A stretch of DNA of 39,172 nt, taken from Acidobacteriota bacterium (GTDB taxonomy: Bacteria > Acidobacteriota > Thermoanaerobaculia > Multivoradales > JAHZIX01). This document shows, one piece after another, positions 24,601-32,367 of the stretch. The notes under the pieces were generated by a model. The model made no database searches, had not been told where the DNA came from, and worked only from the letters and a program-made list of their open reading frames with translations. How positions within the stretch are numbered: the stretch's first letter is position 1; each line of letters begins with the position of its first letter. The position numbers and the translations under genes are program-made. Location of the stretch: NCBI GenBank assembly GCA_034211275.1, contig JAXHTF010000044.1:1-39172 (forward strand), written 5' to 3'.

Positions 24601-25065
24601 GACTTGTTGCGCCTCTATCCCACTCCCAAGGGCGAGCACAATCGCAACCCGGTAAGCCAGCGCATCAGCTTCATGTACGGCGAGCTCTACCAGCTGGAGC
24701 AGCTCGACCAGCGCACCTTCGACAATCTCCACGAGCTCTTCGGCGTGGGCAATATCGCCACCTTCGAGCACCTGGCGTTGATGGTGCGGGAGAAGCACGT
24801 GGTCTCCCACACCGGCGAAGAGCTCTACATGCCGCATCTGGACCGGCTGGCCCTGCCCATGCGCTTCATCCACGGCGAGAAGAACCGGTGCTATTTGCCC
24901 AAGAGCACCCTCGCCACCGTCGACCTGCTGTCGGAGGCCAACGGCGGCGAGCTCTACAGCCGCTACGTCATCCCGGGCTACGGCCACATCGACTGCATCT
25001 TCGGCAAGAACGCCGTCGACGACGTCTATCCGCTGATGCTCGAGCATCTGGAAGCCACCCTCTAA
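21637..25065 (+). CDS. GMC oxidoreductase fused to an alpha/beta hydrolase
   Basis: A 1142-aa two-enzyme fusion. Residues 1-560 are a cholesterol-oxidase-like GMC flavoprotein: FAD loop G-S-G-Y-G-G-G (21-27), a C-I-N-C-G-D-C-V-A-G-C cluster (Cys198, 201, 204, 208), catalytic His488 (S-V-H-P-L-G-G-C) and Asn538 (G-V-N-P-L-L-T). Residues ~590-800 form a linking domain I cannot name. Residues ~806-1142 are an alpha/beta hydrolase (L-L-V-H-G-A-G oxyanion region, His1117) with Cys917 at the nucleophile elbow (V-H-C-Y-G-S) instead of Ser. It probably oxidises an alcohol or sterol-like lipid and hydrolyses the product. No signal peptide, so cytoplasmic. AGGAG precedes ATG 21637; it heads a four-gene operon. 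Confidence 0.88.
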   Translation: MTRLSSPLEEIRDHYDAVVIGSGYGGGISASRLARAGRKVCLLERGREIRPGEYPDTQVEAVEETQIDSPDGHLGKRTGMFDFHVEENINFLVGCGLGGTSLINANVALRAVEGVWDDPRWPKELLGGTDPLIEKGYQRAETMLGSNPYPDGYPTLPKLEANKKSAAGLGMTPEFYKPPINVTFQDGTNHAGVQQKACINCGDCVAGCNHWAKNTTLMNYLPDAHNHGAEIFTGCWVSHVERKDGRWVVHFQAVAEGREKYDAPELFVTADLVVVSAGTLGSTEILLRSKAKGLDLSHHVGQHMSGNGDVLGFAYNCDEEINGIGFGSHTDGSVDPVGPCITSIIDHRDTEDWKQGFVIEEGSIPGAIGPAMPAAFAITGELLGKDTDHGVIDRLKETGRIAESFLRGPYHGAVNNTQTYLVMSHDGSEGEGLLKEDRFRVSWPNYGHEPIFTTVNDTLEAATEPLGGTWTKDPIWTKLLNDSLISVHPLGGCCMADDAGSGVTNHKGQVFKGSSGTEVHDGLYVADGSIVPLSLGVNPLLTISALSERSMQLLADERGWTLDADSPSAPPAGQSQGPGESQTQKLGIRFTETMKGYFSTVVQNDYQAAYDQGKSADSAMAFTLTVEAKDLDALIERADHPAQMFGTVSCRALSAQPLTVHDGIFELFIDNPGQVETKNMVYRMVLEAEEGKYFYFHGFKKVHTASILASWPQTTTLYVTVYEGKDDTGAVVGQGILHIQPLDFAKQMTTMKVLGATSARQRVEALGRFGEYFAGVLWQAYGGVLVPDKYFNPDAPPRKQRPLRVSAPEVHHFETRDGVTLRLTRYRGGNKGPVLLVHGAGVSSRIFSTDLIDTNLLEYLFAHGYDVWLFDFRVSIELPASLQQSNGDQIADFDHPEAVRYVLEATGAKSLQAVVHCYGSNTFFMALLAGMEGVRSVVCSQVATNLLSPLDVRLKSGLHLPSLLDHLGIKSLTAYVDSTANWRSRLYDDLLRLYPTPKGEHNRNPVSQRISFMYGELYQLEQLDQRTFDNLHELFGVGNIATFEHLALMVREKHVVSHTGEELYMPHLDRLALPMRFIHGEKNRCYLPKSTLATVDLLSEANGGELYSRYVIPGYGHIDCIFGKNAVDDVYPLMLEHLEATL

Positions 25066-25098
25066 TCCAGCAAATCCAATGATCGAGGAGACCCAGCC

Positions 25099-27435
25099 AT
25101 GAACGCGTACCTCAAGTGGTTCGAGCGCCTGACCTGGATCGGCGTCGCCGTCAACCTGGGATTCATCCTCCCGGCCCTCTTCGCACCGGATCTGATGGAG
25201 GCCATGCTCGGCCCCGGGTCCATGGAGTTCGCCCTGGTCTGGGTCGCCTACGCTGGCTTCCTGCTCTTGCTGGCCAGCCTCTTCTATCTGCCGGCGGCAC
25301 GGGATCCCCTGGGGTTCCACGTCTACGCCTGGCTGTCGGTGGTGGGGCGCGGCATAGCGGCGTGCTTCTGGCTGTGGCAGAACGGTCGCTGGGAGCTGCC
25401 CGGTCCGATCCAGACCTTTTGGATCACCGACGGCGCCTTCTGCGTCCTCTTCTTGGTGCTTCTGCAGTTGGGGCTGCCGGCGGAGCAGAAGATCTCCATC
25501 GGCAATCTGGGGCGGGTGATGAAGAGCTGGGGGGAGAATTTCTCCCGCGTCTTCGACGCCCAAACCCCGGGAGCCTTGCGAGCCTTCGCCCTGCTCACCT
25601 GGCTGGCGGTGCTGGTCAATCTGGGCTGCGCCGCCCTGGCGCTGCTGGCTCCCGAGAGCTTCGTCGGCACCTTCGGCGGCACGCAGCTGGCCTGGGTGTA
25701 TTTGTGGGTGGGCAATTGCGGCATGCTGCTGGTACAGATCAGCCTCTTCGCCCTGCCGGCCTCGGTGCAGCCGGAGCGCTACCGGGTCTACGCCTGGTTG
25801 TCGGTGGCGGGGTGGTTCGGCTCCGCCGCCTTCTGGCTGTGGCAGACCTCACGCTGGAGCCTGAGCGGCGCCACCGGCTGGTTCTGGCTCATCGATGCGG
25901 TGCTGGCCATCCTCCTTCTGCTGGCGCTGCAGCGCGGGCTGCCGGCGACCTACCGGGCCAGCGGCGCGGGCATCGGCGGCGTGCTGCGGTCCTGGGGCGG
26001 CCACGTCGCCGCCCTGCTCAAATCACCGGTGGCGTTGGGACTGCTGGTCCTGGTGCTGCTGGTGGGCGGCTATCTCGCCCACGGCGTCTACGACACCCTG
26101 CTGCGCACCGAGCCGGATCCCATCTACGACGACCCGGCGGAGCAGTTCAAATACGGCGCCATCGGCCTGGCGGTGGAGGCCCGCATTCCCTACTACCTGT
26201 GGCAGGTGCTGCCGGAGATCTGCCCCGACAAGCTGCCCGATGCCGACGCCGGCTGGAAGTCGCTGGGACTGCTCTACGAGGACGGCAAGGACCTCCCCAT
26301 CGGCTTCGCCCTGCGCCACCAGGGCTATCCGGCGGTGGAGCCCAATTGCTCCCTCTGCCACACCGCCGCCTACCGCACCGAAGCCGACAGCGAGCAGCAG
26401 ATCGCCCTCGGAGGGCCGGCCCACACCCTGGATCTCCAGGCCTTCCAGTGGTTCCTCTACGACTGCGCCCAGGATCCACGGTTCAAAGCGAGAGACATCG
26501 TCGCCAAGATCCGCGACAAGCAGGATCTGAGCTGGCTGCAGGCCAAGCTGTATGAATATGTGGTGATCCCCACCGCCAAGAGCGGTCTGGAGACCCAGCG
26601 CCGCGGCTATTCCTGGCAGAAGAGCCGTCCGCCCCAGGGCCGGGGCCGCACCGACACGTTCAACCCCACCAAGATCACCGTCTTCAATCTCCCCGACGAT
26701 GGCTCCATCGGCACGGTGGATCTGCCGGCGATCTGGAATCAGCGCGCCCGGGAGGGGATGTACCTGCATTGGGACGGCAACAACAACGCCATCCGCGAGC
26801 GCAACTATGCCGCCGCCATGGCGGTGGGAGCGACGCCGGACTCGGTGTTGCCGGACCACTTCAAGATCGTCACCGACTTTGTTCTCCAGCTGCCACCACC
26901 GGCCTTCCCCGGCACCATCGATGAAGAGAAGTCGGCCCGAGGCTGGGAGATCTTCAAGGCCCAATGCGCCAGCTGTCATGAGTTCGGCGGGCCGAAGATC
27001 GGCACCGTCACCAACATCGCCGACGTCGGCACCGACCCCCACCGCCTGGAGTCCTTCACCGAGAAGTTGGTAGAGACTTTCCACACGGTGCACGAGGGGC
27101 TGTTCCAATTCGACGCCTACCGCAAGACCCAGGGCTACGCCAACCTACCCATCGACGGCATCTGGGCCCGCGGACCGTATCTGCACAACGGCTCGGTGCC
27201 GACGCTCTGGGATCTGCTGCAGCCGGTGGAACAGCGGCCCAAGAGCTTCCGCACCGGCTACGACGTCTTCGACCCGGTGAAGGTGGGTTTCCTGCATCAG
27301 GAGCCGAAGATCCAAGGCTCAACGTTCCTGCTGGACACCACGGTGGACGGCAACGGCAACGGTGGGCATCTTTACGGAGTGGAGCTGACGGACGAGGAGA
27401 AGTGGGATCTCATCGAGTATTTGAAGACCCTGTGA
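25099..27435 (+). CDS. Membrane-anchored diheme cytochrome c with duplicated four-helix module
   Basis: A 778-aa inner-membrane protein. Residues 1-300 contain two copies of a four-helix module, shown by Y-A-W-L-S-V-V-G-R (76) and Y-A-W-L-S-V-A-G-W (231), each followed by F-W-L-W-Q and G-L-P-A, 155 residues apart. A ninth helix (~312-332) leads to a periplasmic domain with two heme sites, C-S-L-C-H (Cys417) and C-A-S-C-H (Cys623), the second in a setting like diheme cytochrome c peroxidases and related oxidases (G-P-Y-L-H-N-G-S-V-P-T). GAGGAG precedes the start. It probably moves electrons from the operon's oxidase reactions to the respiratory chain; the helical modules resemble no characterised family I can name. 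Confidence 0.82.
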   Translation: MNAYLKWFERLTWIGVAVNLGFILPALFAPDLMEAMLGPGSMEFALVWVAYAGFLLLLASLFYLPAARDPLGFHVYAWLSVVGRGIAACFWLWQNGRWELPGPIQTFWITDGAFCVLFLVLLQLGLPAEQKISIGNLGRVMKSWGENFSRVFDAQTPGALRAFALLTWLAVLVNLGCAALALLAPESFVGTFGGTQLAWVYLWVGNCGMLLVQISLFALPASVQPERYRVYAWLSVAGWFGSAAFWLWQTSRWSLSGATGWFWLIDAVLAILLLLALQRGLPATYRASGAGIGGVLRSWGGHVAALLKSPVALGLLVLVLLVGGYLAHGVYDTLLRTEPDPIYDDPAEQFKYGAIGLAVEARIPYYLWQVLPEICPDKLPDADAGWKSLGLLYEDGKDLPIGFALRHQGYPAVEPNCSLCHTAAYRTEADSEQQIALGGPAHTLDLQAFQWFLYDCAQDPRFKARDIVAKIRDKQDLSWLQAKLYEYVVIPTAKSGLETQRRGYSWQKSRPPQGRGRTDTFNPTKITVFNLPDDGSIGTVDLPAIWNQRAREGMYLHWDGNNNAIRERNYAAAMAVGATPDSVLPDHFKIVTDFVLQLPPPAFPGTIDEEKSARGWEIFKAQCASCHEFGGPKIGTVTNIADVGTDPHRLESFTEKLVETFHTVHEGLFQFDAYRKTQGYANLPIDGIWARGPYLHNGSVPTLWDLLQPVEQRPKSFRTGYDVFDPVKVGFLHQEPKIQGSTFLLDTTVDGNGNGGHLYGVELTDEEKWDLIEYLKTL

Positions 27436-27454
27436 ACGATCCCGAGGATCATCC

Positions 27455-28924
27455 ATGACCCGCCTCAACACCTTTCGTCATCCCCAACACTCGATTTTCC
27501 AAAGCCTGGTGGAGGGCGTCGCCAGCAAGCTGGGAGACACCCTCGGCCTGGACTCAGGGGCCCCGGAGCGGGGGAACTCCGCCGACCAGCCACGGCTGGG
27601 GCCCGGTCACCCCGCCGCCGATGTCGCCCACGCCATCACGCAGCACCAGGCGGCGCAGCCTGCGGACGCTCCCCAGCCGGTGCCGGAAACGCCGCCGAAG
27701 GACCTCCAGGAGAAGCATCCGGGGGTGGTCCACAAGCTGTGGGATTGTGCCCGCCTGGCCGCCGAAGCGCTGGCGGCCAAGCATCGCGGCGACCTGGCCA
27801 AAGCTCTGGCCAAGCGGGACGAGCTGGACTTCAGCTCCTGCGACCCCCGGTGGGCAGAATCGGTGACCACGTATCTGAGCTTCCTCGACAGCAACGCCCA
27901 CGGAAAGATTCCTTATGTGCGCTACCGGCGGATGAGCGATTTCGTCCTGCCCACCCTGCCCGCCGACGCCAAGGTAGCGCTGGTGGGAGATTGGGGCACC
28001 GGCACCTCCGACGCCATCGCGCTGATGCGGCAGGTCGCGAAACACCAGCCGGACGTGGTGATCCACCTCGGGGATATTTATTACTCCGGCACGCCGGAGG
28101 AGACGAAGAAGTTCTTCCTCGACATCGTCGACGAGGTCTTCGAACGCGACAAGCAACCGGTGGCGGTTTACAATCTCACCGGCAATCACGATATGTACAG
28201 CGGCGGCGCCGGATACTACGGCCTGCTGCCCCAGCTCAATCCGCCGCCGCTCTTCTCAGCGGCGCAGGCGCAGCGGGCGAGTTATTTCGCTTTGCGCAGC
28301 GACGCCTGGCAGCTCTTGGCCATGGACACCGGACTCCACGACCGTGACCCCTTCACCGTCTCGTCTGACGTCACCTTCCTCGACCCCAAAGAAGAAGATT
28401 GGCACGTGGACAAGATCCGTTCGTTTAGCCGCGGCGGCGGGCGCACGGTGCTGCTCTCCCACCATCAGCTCTTCTCCGCCCACGAGCGCATCGGCGGTGA
28501 TGACACCGTCAAACCCACGGGTGAAGAGGCCACCAACCCCAAGCTGATGAGCAGCTATCGCAAGTTTCAGCAGGCCGCCGCGGAGGGCACCGGCGATCTC
28601 GCCGCCTGGTTTTGGGGCCACGAGCACAATCTTTGCGTTTACCAGCCAACCCTGGGGCTGGCCAAGGGCCGCTGCATCGGTCATGGAGCGATCCCGGCGC
28701 TGGTGGAGGCGGATCCCTACGCGCCTAACCCGAAGGTCCCCAACCCGCCGCAGATGGTGGAGGATCCGGCGAACCCCGGTCAGCCGCTGCGGCTGGGCGT
28801 CGTCGATGAGAGCTATGCCCACGGCTTCGTGATCCTGCGCCTCGACGACCAGCGCCGCCAGGCCACCGCTTCCTACTACCAGGAAACCGACTGGAGCCGA
28901 CCGATGTATCGGGAGGTTCTGTGA
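27455..28924 (+). CDS. Calcineurin-like metallophosphoesterase
   Basis: A 489-aa phosphoesterase with all dimetal motifs: G-D-W-G-T-G (Asp179), G-D-I-Y-Y-S-G (Asp207), G-N-H-D (244-246), L-S-H-H-Q and G-H-E-H. The N-terminal ~150 residues are helical and Pro/Ala-rich and do not belong to the catalytic domain; there is no signal peptide. The family hydrolyses phosphomono- or diesters or nucleotides; substrate is unknown. It starts 19 bases after the diheme cytochrome gene and is followed closely by the hexaheme gene, so it is part of the operon, which hints at a phosphorylated substrate or product in the pathway. Confidence 0.88.
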   Translation: MTRLNTFRHPQHSIFQSLVEGVASKLGDTLGLDSGAPERGNSADQPRLGPGHPAADVAHAITQHQAAQPADAPQPVPETPPKDLQEKHPGVVHKLWDCARLAAEALAAKHRGDLAKALAKRDELDFSSCDPRWAESVTTYLSFLDSNAHGKIPYVRYRRMSDFVLPTLPADAKVALVGDWGTGTSDAIALMRQVAKHQPDVVIHLGDIYYSGTPEETKKFFLDIVDEVFERDKQPVAVYNLTGNHDMYSGGAGYYGLLPQLNPPPLFSAAQAQRASYFALRSDAWQLLAMDTGLHDRDPFTVSSDVTFLDPKEEDWHVDKIRSFSRGGGRTVLLSHHQLFSAHERIGGDDTVKPTGEEATNPKLMSSYRKFQQAAAEGTGDLAAWFWGHEHNLCVYQPTLGLAKGRCIGHGAIPALVEADPYAPNPKVPNPPQMVEDPANPGQPLRLGVVDESYAHGFVILRLDDQRRQATASYYQETDWSRPMYREVL

Positions 28925-28975
28925 GGGCCTGGCAGAACTGATCCACATTTTTTCCAATTCTTTCAGGAGCCACTG

Positions 28976-31900
28976 ATGAAGCATGCCTCTGCGAGCCCCC
29001 GCCCGACGGCGAGCCCCCGCCCGACGGCAAGCGCCCCCCCGGTCTTTTTCCCGCCTGCCTCCGCTCAGGCCTCGGCACTGCTGGCCACCGCAGGCGGGCG
29101 AGCCGTCGCGGCGCGCGGAAAACTCGCTGCCGCTCAGACAGTTCCGCGCGTTTCTCCGCGCTGGCTCGTGCCTGCGGTGGGTGCCTCGGGGTCTTCGCCG
29201 GATGCAGGCGGGAAAAAGACCTCCACCCTCCCCCTGCTCTCAGCCCTGGCCTGCTCTTGGGCTCTAGCACTGCTACTGCTAGCTGGCGGGCCGGCACTGG
29301 CTCAGGTTTCTAGCCCGAGCTGTGCAAGCGAGTCGGACGTGCCGCTGGTGCCGACGGATTTGGCGTTGTGTGAGCGGTTGGAGAAGCAGGTGCGGGAGCC
29401 GGGGGCGTTGCCGTTGGATGAGTATGAGACGGTGCTGCAGGAGTATCTGCTGGGCTATTGCCACCGGAATTCGAAGGCGGGGTGGAAGCGGGACAAGCGG
29501 ATTCGGGATACAGGCCCCTACATCGCCACCCTGGAGGATGGCCAGTGGGTGGGGAACTACCACGGAACGCATGCGCCGGTAGTGATTTGGTACTCGCCGG
29601 AAATGATGAAGTGGCTGAAGGCCAATCGGCCCGAGGAGGACGGAGCTGCTCCAACGCAGGTCCAGCCCATTCCCGACGGAGCCGTCCTGGTCAAGGAAAT
29701 GTTCCAGCCGCCCACCGAGCCCTGCTTCGACATCGACCCGCTCCGCCTCTTCCCCACCAGCGGCGCGGCGATCATGGTGCGGGACCGGCAGGCCTCCCAC
29801 GACGGCTGGTTCTGGGGCTGGTTCGGGATGGAAGCGGTGTCCCCGGACTGGCCACCGCCACCGCAGAACTCCTACCCCAACATGGGCTTTGGCCAATATT
29901 GCGTCAACTGCCACGCTTCGGCTCAGGACAATCTGACCTTCTCCTCCCTGACCAATATCGAGGGCGAGCCCGGCGAGCCGCTGGTCTTCCTCAGCCAGGG
30001 CTTCTTCGCCGCACAGGTGAAGCCCAGCCACCACCGGCTGGTGACCCTACCCACCGACGACGCGGCGCGCCTGGGGCAGCCCCTCTACGGCTACAACCCG
30101 GAGGTGGTGAAGACCTTCCCCGCCACCCCCTTGCCCCGGCCGACCTGGAACTCGGTGGAGATGATGCCGTCGGAGACCTACGACAATGTGTGGGTGCAGG
30201 CCGGGAAGATCACCCCGGCGAGTCAGTTCATCACCTCGGACCAATGCATCGGCTGCCACGACGCCGGCGGCACCGGTCTGCAATTCGACATGACCACCCC
30301 CAATCCCCACGGGGACAACCTGATCAACCTCAGCCCCTACGCCACCTGGCGCACCTCGCCCATGGGTCTCGGGGGCCGGGACCCCATCTTCTTCGCCCAG
30401 CTGGCCAGCGAGATCGACACCTTCCATCCCGACGAGTCGGAGCTGATTCAGGACACCTGCCTGGGCTGCCACGGCATTCTCGGCCAGCGCCAATTCGCCA
30501 TCGACCAGCCGGACGTGCCGGGGCGCGAGCAGGATGAGAACTGCGATCCCTTCCTGCGCCGCTACGCCAACTCGGTCCCCTACCCCGACGACAACCCCAC
30601 GGCGCCGCTGGCCCAATACGGCGCCCTGGCCCGGGACGGTATCTCCTGCACCGCCTGCCACCACATGGTGCTCACCGAGGCGGAGCGCGAGGAGTACGCC
30701 AAGCTGCCCCAAAACAACTGCCTCGAGAAGCGTCAGGACTTTCTCAATCCGGGCCTGGAGGGATTCGCCAAGACCTTCACCGGCAGCTTTGTGGTGGGCT
30801 CCCCGGGGGAGCTCTACGGACCCTTCGACGACCCCAAAACCATGCCTATGGACCATGCCCTGGGCATCGTCCCGGTGGCCAAGGCGGATATGACCAGCTC
30901 GGAGGTCTGCGGCTCCTGCCATACGGTGCATCTGCCGGTCTTCCACGACGGCAAGATCCTGCGCCGCACCTATGAGCAGACCACCTACCCCGAATGGGCC
31001 TTCAGCGCCTACCGCACCGGTTCTACCCCCGATGGCCCCCTTCCCGGCGGCGCCGGCGACCGGCCGGAGACTTGCCAGCAATGCCATATGCCCAGCGCCA
31101 CCGACGACGGCACTCCCTTCGAGAGCAAGATCGCCGGCATCCAGGAGTTCTCCAACTTCCCCCAGGCCGAGTACAACCTGAGCCCGGAGGACATCGACCT
31201 GCCGGTGCGCCGGGATTACGCCCATCACGACCTGGTGGGGCTGAACGTCTTCTTCCTCAAGATGGCCCAGCAATTCCCCGACGTGCTGGGCATTCGCACC
31301 CAAGACCCGATGCTCACCTCCAAGGGATTGGACCCGCTGATCTACACCGAACAGGTGATGATCGACAACGCCGAGACCTACACTGCCCGCATTTCCGTCG
31401 GGCAGCTGGAGCGCACCGACGAGGTCCTCAGCGCCACCGTGCAGGTGGAAAACCTCACCGGCCACAAATTCCCCTCCGGCGTCGGCTTCCGCCGAGCATT
31501 CTTGGAAGTCTCGGTGCTCGACGCCCGCGGCGAGGTGCTGTGGGCCTCCGGCCGCACCAACGGCGCCGGCCTGTTGATCGACGACCAGGGCGATCCGCTG
31601 CCCGGCGAGCTGTGGTGGAAGGACGATTGCTCCGGCCTGCTCAATCCGGACAAGCTGGTCTATCAGCCCCACTACCAGGTCATCGAGAGCCAGGACCAGG
31701 TGCAGATCTACCAGGAGCTGGTCACCGCGCCGGCGGACGTCCCCGACCCCCAATGCGGCGAGGACCCCACCCCCGGCGGCCACTTCACCACCAGCTTCCT
31801 ATCCATCTGTCACGAGGAAAAGGACAACCGCCTGCTACCCCACGGTTTCCTGCCCTACGGGGAGCGATTGGAAATCTCCCAGGCCCTGGGGGCCGGCGAG

Positions 31901-32251
31901 CGGCTCGCCCGGGAGACCGGCTCCGACGGCGTCGGCGACGACCCGGACTACGATTGTTCGAAGGGACCCTGCGGCGGCGGCGACTCGCTCATCTACAAGG
32001 TGCCTCTGGCGGAGCTCTCCCGGCCCCCGGCCAGCGTCCAGGCCACTCTCTACTACCAGGCGACGCCGCCGTACTACCTGCAAGACCGCTTCTGCACCTC
32101 GAAGAGCGCCGACACCCAGCGCCTCTACTTCCTCACCGGCCACCTCAACCTGGCCGGCACCCAGGCCGAGGATTGGAAGCTCGAGCTGGTCAGCGCTACG
32201 GCCAAGCTGCCGGCGAAGCTGAAGCCGGCGCAGACGTCGAGTGCGCGCTGA
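28976..32251 (+). CDS. Hexaheme cytochrome c with P460-like N-terminal domain
   Basis: A 1091-aa exported protein with six C-x-x-C-H sites: Cys309, 424, 495, 558, 645 and 700. Residues ~110-320 resemble cytochrome P460: P-D-G-A-V-L-V-K-E-M-F, A-A-I-M-V-R-D-R, D-G-W-F-W-G-W-F and a closing C-V-N-C-H. Residues ~410-720 are a multiheme domain; the C-terminal ~340 residues are beta-rich without heme. The signal peptide core (L-L-S-A-L-A-C-S-W-A-L-A-L-L-L-L) starts only at residue ~86, because a 181-bp palindrome codes for residues ~22-82. CAGGAG before ATG 28976 supports that start. It probably oxidises a small molecule or relays electrons in the periplasm. Confidence 0.82.
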   Translation: MKHASASPRPTASPRPTASAPPVFFPPASAQASALLATAGGRAVAARGKLAAAQTVPRVSPRWLVPAVGASGSSPDAGGKKTSTLPLLSALACSWALALLLLAGGPALAQVSSPSCASESDVPLVPTDLALCERLEKQVREPGALPLDEYETVLQEYLLGYCHRNSKAGWKRDKRIRDTGPYIATLEDGQWVGNYHGTHAPVVIWYSPEMMKWLKANRPEEDGAAPTQVQPIPDGAVLVKEMFQPPTEPCFDIDPLRLFPTSGAAIMVRDRQASHDGWFWGWFGMEAVSPDWPPPPQNSYPNMGFGQYCVNCHASAQDNLTFSSLTNIEGEPGEPLVFLSQGFFAAQVKPSHHRLVTLPTDDAARLGQPLYGYNPEVVKTFPATPLPRPTWNSVEMMPSETYDNVWVQAGKITPASQFITSDQCIGCHDAGGTGLQFDMTTPNPHGDNLINLSPYATWRTSPMGLGGRDPIFFAQLASEIDTFHPDESELIQDTCLGCHGILGQRQFAIDQPDVPGREQDENCDPFLRRYANSVPYPDDNPTAPLAQYGALARDGISCTACHHMVLTEAEREEYAKLPQNNCLEKRQDFLNPGLEGFAKTFTGSFVVGSPGELYGPFDDPKTMPMDHALGIVPVAKADMTSSEVCGSCHTVHLPVFHDGKILRRTYEQTTYPEWAFSAYRTGSTPDGPLPGGAGDRPETCQQCHMPSATDDGTPFESKIAGIQEFSNFPQAEYNLSPEDIDLPVRRDYAHHDLVGLNVFFLKMAQQFPDVLGIRTQDPMLTSKGLDPLIYTEQVMIDNAETYTARISVGQLERTDEVLSATVQVENLTGHKFPSGVGFRRAFLEVSVLDARGEVLWASGRTNGAGLLIDDQGDPLPGELWWKDDCSGLLNPDKLVYQPHYQVIESQDQVQIYQELVTAPADVPDPQCGEDPTPGGHFTTSFLSICHEEKDNRLLPHGFLPYGERLEISQALGAGERLARETGSDGVGDDPDYDCSKGPCGGGDSLIYKVPLAELSRPPASVQATLYYQATPPYYLQDRFCTSKSADTQRLYFLTGHLNLAGTQAEDWKLELVSATAKLPAKLKPAQTSSAR
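28991..29030 (+). repeat. 18-bp tandem duplication at the 5' end of the hexaheme gene
   Basis: The unit GCGAGCCCCCGCCCGACG occurs twice in a row (28991-29008 and 29009-29026), then degrades. It encodes two copies of A-S-P-R-P-T. It lies just before the palindromic insert. Confidence 0.7.
29041..29221. repeat. 181-bp imperfect palindrome inserted in frame in a coding sequence
   Basis: GGTCTTTTTCCCGCCTGC (29041-29058) is exactly complementary to 29204-29221. Further inward, CCACCGCAGGC (29085-29095) pairs with 29170-29180, CGAGCC (29099-29104) with 29163-29168, and GCGCGCGGAA near 29111-29120 with TTCCGCGCGT near 29142-29151, all around a centre near 29131. The reading frame passes through without a stop. 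The encoded Ala/Ser/Pro/Val-rich stretch separates the start codon from the signal peptide, so it looks like an inserted repeat element, similar in principle to the Rickettsia palindromic elements found inside genes. Confidence 0.75.
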
Positions 32252-32274
32252 GGATCAAAGACCGGCTTTTGGCG

Positions 32275-32367
32275 GCTAGCAGCCCGCCGGCACAATAGAG
32301 CCCCGGAAGGGGCGACAGCATCTAGCCCGGGGCGCAAGCCCCGGGTGTGCTAGCAGCCCGTCGGCAC
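32275..32367. repeat. 19-bp direct repeats flanking two hairpins
   Basis: GCTAGCAGCCCGCCGGCAC (32275-32293) recurs with one mismatch at 32349-32367, where it overlaps the 3' end of the carbonic anhydrase gene. Between them lie hairpins GCCCC-ggaa-GGGGC (32300-32313) and CCCGGGGC-gcaa-GCCCCGGG (32326-32345), both with four-base loops, the second of the GNRA type. The second stem resembles the first hairpin at 4190-4212. The hairpins sit between convergent genes and may terminate both transcripts. Confidence 0.65.

Noticed and set aside
22522-25563. 1013-codon minus-strand ORF opposite the GMC fusion
   Set aside because: Same type of antisense shadow, with no domain signature; the plus-strand gene has FAD and hydrolase motifs throughout.
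28976-32251. Additional heme sites at G-Y-C-H-R-N and L-S-I-C-H-E-E
   Set aside because: Neither has the first Cys of C-x-x-C-H, so only six sites are counted.
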